Of a stretch of 11,095 nucleotides of DNA, positions 8,448 through 11,095 are shown one piece after another. Within the stretch, counting starts at the first letter, position 1; every line of letters starts with the position of its first letter. The notes under the pieces were generated by a model. That model was not told the origin of the DNA. It saw only the letters and a program-made list of their open reading frames with translations, and did not search any database. The DNA lies in contig JAPPNY010000174.1 in the NCBI GenBank assembly GCA_028818385.1, positions 1 through 11,095 on the forward strand, read 5' to 3'. The position numbers and the translations under genes were made by a program. The stretch comes from Spirochaetaceae bacterium (GTDB lineage: Bacteria > Spirochaetota > Spirochaetia > SZUA-6 > Bin103).

Positions 8448-8726
8448 ATGATCGTCGCAGGCATTCGGGAGACCAAGACACGCCTCAGCAGCTACCTGGC
8501 CGCGGTGCGGGCCGGCGAGGAAGTACTCATCACCGACCGCGGGCGGCCCGTAGCGCGGATCATCCCCGAGCCGGCTCGTACCGCGTCGCTCACGGAACAG
8601 CTCGCCGGGCTGGCGGCGGCGGGAATCGTCACGCTGCCGACTGAACCGGCTCCGCGAGCACGGCCCATTCCGCAGCGGGTCACCGGTACGCCGCTGTCCG
8701 ATATCGTGCGCGAAGATCGCAGGTGA
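8448..8726 (+). CDS. Phd/YefM-type antitoxin of the PIN pair
   Basis: Predicted 92 residues. The ATG at 8448 is preceded by a good ribosome site (AGGGGGA); the in-frame extension to 8331 runs into the repeat and was rejected. The N-terminus is a textbook Phd/YefM sequence: VAGIRETKTRLSSYLAAV, then GEEVLITDRGRPVARIIPEP (residues 3-42), the dimer that binds the promoter. The C-terminal part (LTEQLAGLAAAGIVTLPTEP ... PLSDIVREDRR) is the likely toxin-wrapping segment. The stop overlaps the toxin start as GTGA, so the two are translated together. Pairing of Phd-like antitoxins with PIN toxins is common. Confidence 0.93.
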   Translation: MIVAGIRETKTRLSSYLAAVRAGEEVLITDRGRPVARIIPEPARTASLTEQLAGLAAAGIVTLPTEPAPRARPIPQRVTGTPLSDIVREDRR

Positions 8727-9166
8727 TCGCGTACTTCGACACGAGCGCACTGGTAAAGCGCTACGTGCAGGAGGCGGACAGCGATCAGGTGCTGGCGCTC
8801 TGGTCGACGGCGCAGGCACGGGCCGTATCTCGGCTCGCCTTCGCCGAGACCTTTTCTGCGGCCCGGCGCAAGCAACGCGAGCGACCCGACGCCCATGCGG
8901 TCGTTGAGACATCGCTCGCGGAATTCGGGCGCGACTGGCGGACGTTCCTGATCGTGGAACTGACGGCGGATCTCGATGATTCGATCCAGCGGCTCCTTGC
9001 GGACCACGCGCTCAAGGCTGCGGACAGCATACACTTGGCATCCTGCCTGGCCCTCTCGGAACGGCTGGATCAGTCACTGGTCTTCGCGTGCTGGGATGAA
9101 GCTCTCCTGCAGGCGGCGCGCGCTGAGGGCTTGTCGACGCTTCCGGAAGAGCAATCCTCCTACTGA
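8723..9166 (+). CDS. PIN-domain toxin (VapC-like ribonuclease)
   Basis: Predicted 147 residues, a usual length for VapC-type PIN toxins. The GTG start at 8723 overlaps the antitoxin stop. All four acidic residues of the PIN active site can be placed: Asp6 in YFDTSALVKRY, Glu42 in RLAFAETFSA, Asp101 in AADSIHLA, and Asp125 in FACWDEALLQAA. PIN toxins are Mg2+- or Mn2+-dependent ribonucleases, many of which cut tRNA or rRNA when freed from the antitoxin; the target here is unknown. The gene appears intact, so the module is probably functional. Confidence 0.94.
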   Translation: MIAYFDTSALVKRYVQEADSDQVLALWSTAQARAVSRLAFAETFSAARRKQRERPDAHAVVETSLAEFGRDWRTFLIVELTADLDDSIQRLLADHALKAADSIHLASCLALSERLDQSLVFACWDEALLQAARAEGLSTLPEEQSSY

Positions 9167-9464
9167 CGCGAACCCCTCGCGCTGCAGGTGCATGAGGATC
9201 GGCCGGTGGCCGGTGACGGGCGACACCAGGCCGTCGCGGATCAGGGCGAAAAAGATCGATGATTCTTGTCTCAGGGTCTTGACGGGGGCAATGCGCCTGC
9301 GAGGTAGCACGTGACCGCACGAACGCCCCCCTTCCGGCCTCCCGGAAGCTCGGAGGTCCGTTCGGCCGCCCAGCACCCCCTTCAGCGCCCGCTGCGCGCG
9401 GATCGCCGCCCCGTCCCGGACCGGTCAATGAGTTCTATCTGAAAACCGATAGTATATTTGCTTC
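9167..9464. other. Intergenic stretch, possibly with a decayed gene fragment
   Basis: No convincing gene on the plus strand. On the minus strand, about 9170-9262 encodes a stretch that looks protein-like (KTLRQESSIFFALIRDGL, then PVTGHRPILMHLQREGFA). It has no credible start or end of its own and would run into the PIN gene. It may be a remnant of an older gene. I do not recognise the family. The last 35 bases are AT-rich and promoter-like. Confidence 0.35.
9433..9464 (+). promoter_or_regulatory. Promoter-like AT-rich stretch before HNH gene
   Basis: TATATT at 9453-9458 is a 5/6 match to the -10 consensus. Transcription would then begin at about the ATG (9465). No ribosome site is visible, so the mRNA may be leaderless. 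An inverted repeat CTATC (9435-9439) / GATAG (9448-9452) overlaps the core promoter and could be an operator. No good -35 hexamer is present. Confidence 0.4.
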
Positions 9465-10874
9465 ATGAAGACCGCCACTCTTGCGCCCGCTGCCCGCCCC
9501 CCGATCACCTCCACCATCGGCGTCCTTTCCGACCGCGAGCTGCTGCGTCAGACCAGCACCTTGGTCCGCCACGAACGCCACCTGCAGGGCGCCATCATCG
9601 ACCACCTGGCCGAGATCGAGGCCCGCCAACTCTTTCTGCGGCGCGGCTGCTCCAGCCTGTTCGACTACGCGGTGCGCGAGCTCGGCTACAGCGACGCTGC
9701 CGCCGGGCGGCGCATTGGCGCCGTGCGGCTGTGCGCCGACCAGCCGGGCGCACGCGAGCGGCTGCGCGACGGCTCGCTGACGCTGAGCGCCGCCGCGGAG
9801 TTGCAGTGGGCGTTCGACCGGCAGCGGCGGCGCGGGTCGATCTCCGGCATCGCGTCGACCGCGCCGGCTGCGGCTGGGGCGTCGGGGGCAGCGCCCACGA
9901 AGACGCCGGCGCTGTGGGGCGGTGCGATGGGCTCAGCGCAGGCCGAGGTCGCGTCGGCAGCCGATCCGGCGGCGGATGCCGCGACGGCAGCTCCGCCGAG
10001 CCACTGCGAGCCTGCGCCGCCGCTGGTGCTGGATGCGGCAGGAAGGCAGAAGCTGGTCGAGGAGGCGTCCGGCAAGAGCGCGCGCCAGGTCCGCCGCATG
10101 CTCGCCGACCTGGACCCGGAGCTGGCGCCGCCGGCCGACCGGGTGAGCCCGCTCGGCGATGGACGCTACGAGCTGAAGGCCGTCATCGACGCCGACTGCC
10201 AGCAGGGACTGGAGCACCTGCGGGGGTTGCTCTCGCACGTGGACCCGCGCATGACCGTGGGGCAGCTCGTCGGCCGCATCGTGCAGGAGGCGCTCGACCG
10301 CCACGACCCGAGCCGCCCGCCGCGCCGGGCGCGCACCGGCAGCCAGGCGGCACAGGGCGAGTCCGGGCCCGCTCCGGCAGCGAAGGATCAGGCCGCGCGC
10401 GAACGCGACCACGCTACGGCGGCGCAGGACGCCGCGGTCCACATCCACGCGACTCCGACAGCGGAGGGGACCGAGGGGGCGACGCGGCAACCGGCATCCC
10501 CTTCCCTGCTATCGCCCGGGCACGACACGGCGTCTGCCGCCGGCACCACTCCGACAGCGGAGCGGGCGGAAGAGCGGACGCCGCACCCGAGGCCGGCCTC
10601 GGTGGCTCCGCGGACCCGGCAAGAAGCGACGGACCGACCAGCCGCTGCCCGCACGACGCCGGCCGCCACCACTTCGACCGCGAAGCCGTGCGCTTCGGGC
10701 CGCGCGATTCCGGCGGCGGTGAAGCGACAGGTGTGGCAGCGGGACGGCGGGCGCTGCAGCTACCTCGACCGGCAGACCGGACGCCGCTGCAACTCACGGC
10801 ATCTGATCGAGATAGACCACATCCTGCCGTATGCGCTGGGCGGTGGCGCCGATCCCATGAATTTGCGGCTCTAA
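9465..10874 (+). pseudogene. HNH endonuclease gene truncated inside the HNH motif
   Basis: Open frame of 469 residues. The N-terminal helical domain (about 23-90) matches a widespread HNH-nuclease family: HLAEIEARQLFLRRGCSSLF, DYAVRELGYSDAAAGRRIGA. Another helical part runs to about 285. A long low-complexity linker rich in Ala, Thr, Pro and Arg follows (about 285-410). The C-terminal HNH domain begins at about 414: AVKRQVWQRDGGRCSYLD, a second Cys at 442, then IEIDHI with Asp451-His452. Relatives continue after NLRL with a segment like LCRAHHRLRH, which carries the last metal-binding His or Asn. Here the frame ends at MNLRL, then TAA, exactly where the mobile-element repeat begins. The product would lack part of the active site, so I infer a disrupted and probably inactive nuclease. 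Confidence 0.85.
10452..10562 (+). repeat. Short repeat in the linker of the HNH gene
   Basis: ACTCCGACAGCGGAG occurs at 10452-10466 and again at 10548-10562, in the same frame, each encoding TPTAE followed by similar Glu/Arg-rich residues and then a PAS. This suggests a partial internal duplication of about 96 bases in the linker. Confidence 0.6.
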
Positions 10875-10900
10875 TGCGGAGTCCGGGATAATGCGGAGTC
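10872..10900. repeat. Two direct copies of TAATGCGGAGTC at the element end
   Basis: TAATGCGGAGTC is at 10872-10883 and 10889-10900 (period 17). The first copy supplies the TAA that ends the HNH frame. A third copy, TAATGCGGAG, lies inverted at 10946-10955. Repeated sites in both orientations are expected for core and arm binding sites of a tyrosine recombinase. Confidence 0.85.
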
Positions 10901-10961
10901 ATGTAGCCGAAGGTCCCATCAGGTAAGGCTTTGAGGGGCGAATCGCTCCGCATTATCCCGG
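10883..10961. repeat. Perfect 16-bp inverted repeat in the element end
   Basis: CCGGGATAATGCGGAG at 10883-10898 is the exact reverse complement of 10946-10961, with 47 bases between. The right arm contains the stop codon of the recombinase gene. It may be a recombinase binding pair, or a hairpin at the end of the recombinase transcript. Confidence 0.85.
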
Positions 10962-11095
10962 CGCCAGAAGCGAGGCGATCAGCGCGTCGGGCGGCTTGAA
11001 CCGCCCGCGACGGAGGTCCGGCGGCAGCACGGCTTCGACGGCCTCCAGCTTCTCGGTGGGATCCACGCGCAGGTAGACCTCGGTGGTGCGCACGT
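10953..11095 (-). CDS. Tyrosine recombinase, C-terminal fragment (start beyond window)
   Basis: The last 47 codons are visible, starting with VRTTEVYLRVDPTEKLEAVE and ending in RGRFKPPDALIASLLAPG and a stop at 10953. RTTEVYLRVD matches the end of the tyrosine-recombinase catalytic domain, where Tyr (codon 11073-11075) is the nucleophile that bonds to DNA. The tail (PPDLRRGRFKPPDALIASL) resembles recombinases of transposon-like elements that carry several recombinase genes in a row, such as Tn554-like ones. That sub-assignment is from memory and uncertain. The catalytic Arg and His residues would lie outside the window. Confidence 0.78.
   Translation of the reverse strand, partial: VRTTEVYLRVDPTEKLEAVEAVLPPDLRRGRFKPPDALIASLLAPG

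Larger units (their letters stand above)
10872..11095. mobile_element. End of a tyrosine-recombinase mobile element (partial)
   Basis: Begins at the point where the HNH gene is broken. It consists of about 80 bases of repeat-bearing terminal sequence and then the 3' end of a tyrosine-recombinase gene reading inward from the right. Most of the element lies beyond the window, so its size, other genes and target site cannot be given. The exact outer boundary is estimated at 10869-10872 from loss of homology to HNH proteins and onset of the repeat. Confidence 0.7.

Noticed and set aside
8295..8912. Minus-strand frame ending in TENADYRS opposite the toxin-antitoxin pair
   Set aside because: Only its last few codons, inside the 53-bp repeat, resemble ArgJ; the rest is antisense to the Phd and PIN genes.
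9458..10891. Alternative plus-strand frame of 477 codons over the HNH gene
   Set aside because: No domain motifs; the frame starting at 9465 carries the conserved N-terminal and HNH motifs.
10883..10961. Inverted repeat as a simple rho-independent terminator
   Set aside because: The 47-base loop and lack of a T-run make an intrinsic terminator unlikely; recombinase sites fit better.
10872..10961. CRISPR-like repeat array
   Set aside because: Only three short copies, in mixed orientation and with 5-base spacing, and no cas genes.

Overview
This is a GC-rich bacterial chromosome segment. A long leftward (minus-strand) housekeeping operon fills about 1-7.9 kb. A rightward accessory stretch of toxin-antitoxin genes and a broken HNH nuclease gene follows, and the end of a mobile element closes the right edge. 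Signal peptides, membrane-anchored von Willebrand A (VWA) proteins and a MoxR/BatA-BatD (aerotolerance-type) operon fit a diderm. The gene order MoxR, DUF58, small BatD-like protein, VWA, VWA, TPR, BatD is one I associate with spirochaetes and some other diderms. A high-GC spirochaete is a reasonable but weak guess, and no marker gene here settles taxonomy.

Positions 7897 to 1 (minus strand) read argJ > moxR > DUF58 > BatD-like > BatA-like > BatB-like > TPR (BatC-like) > BatD-like (runs off the window). Nearly every junction overlaps (ATGA or GTGA, or longer) or is separated by only a few bases, so all eight genes are probably co-transcribed and translationally coupled. ArgJ makes N-acetylglutamate and ornithine for arginine synthesis. 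The other seven genes encode a MoxR AAA+ ATPase and its VWA-containing membrane partners, a module linked in other bacteria to envelope integrity, stress tolerance or assembly of protein complexes.

Positions 7898-8001 form a short AT-richer divergent control region. To its right lie a Phd/YefM-type antitoxin (8002-8277) whose toxin partner seems to be lost after a few codons, and a complete Phd/PIN toxin-antitoxin pair (8448-9166). Between them sits a 53-bp imperfect copy (46/53 identical) of the argJ-moxR junction (6594-6646 copied at 8281-8333). It starts just inside the point where the missing toxin gene should begin.

Positions 9167-9464 are non-coding or decayed and end in an AT-rich promoter-like stretch. 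An HNH-nuclease gene follows (9465-10874). Its reading frame stops inside the HNH motif, at the edge of what looks like a mobile element. That element shows repeated TAATGCGGAGTC motifs, a perfect 16-bp inverted repeat, and the C-terminal end of a tyrosine recombinase entering from the right on the minus strand. The most interesting points are this insertion, the structure of the element end, and the duplicated argJ-moxR junction. I see no CRISPR array, tRNA or rRNA, and no clear new multi-gene defence system.
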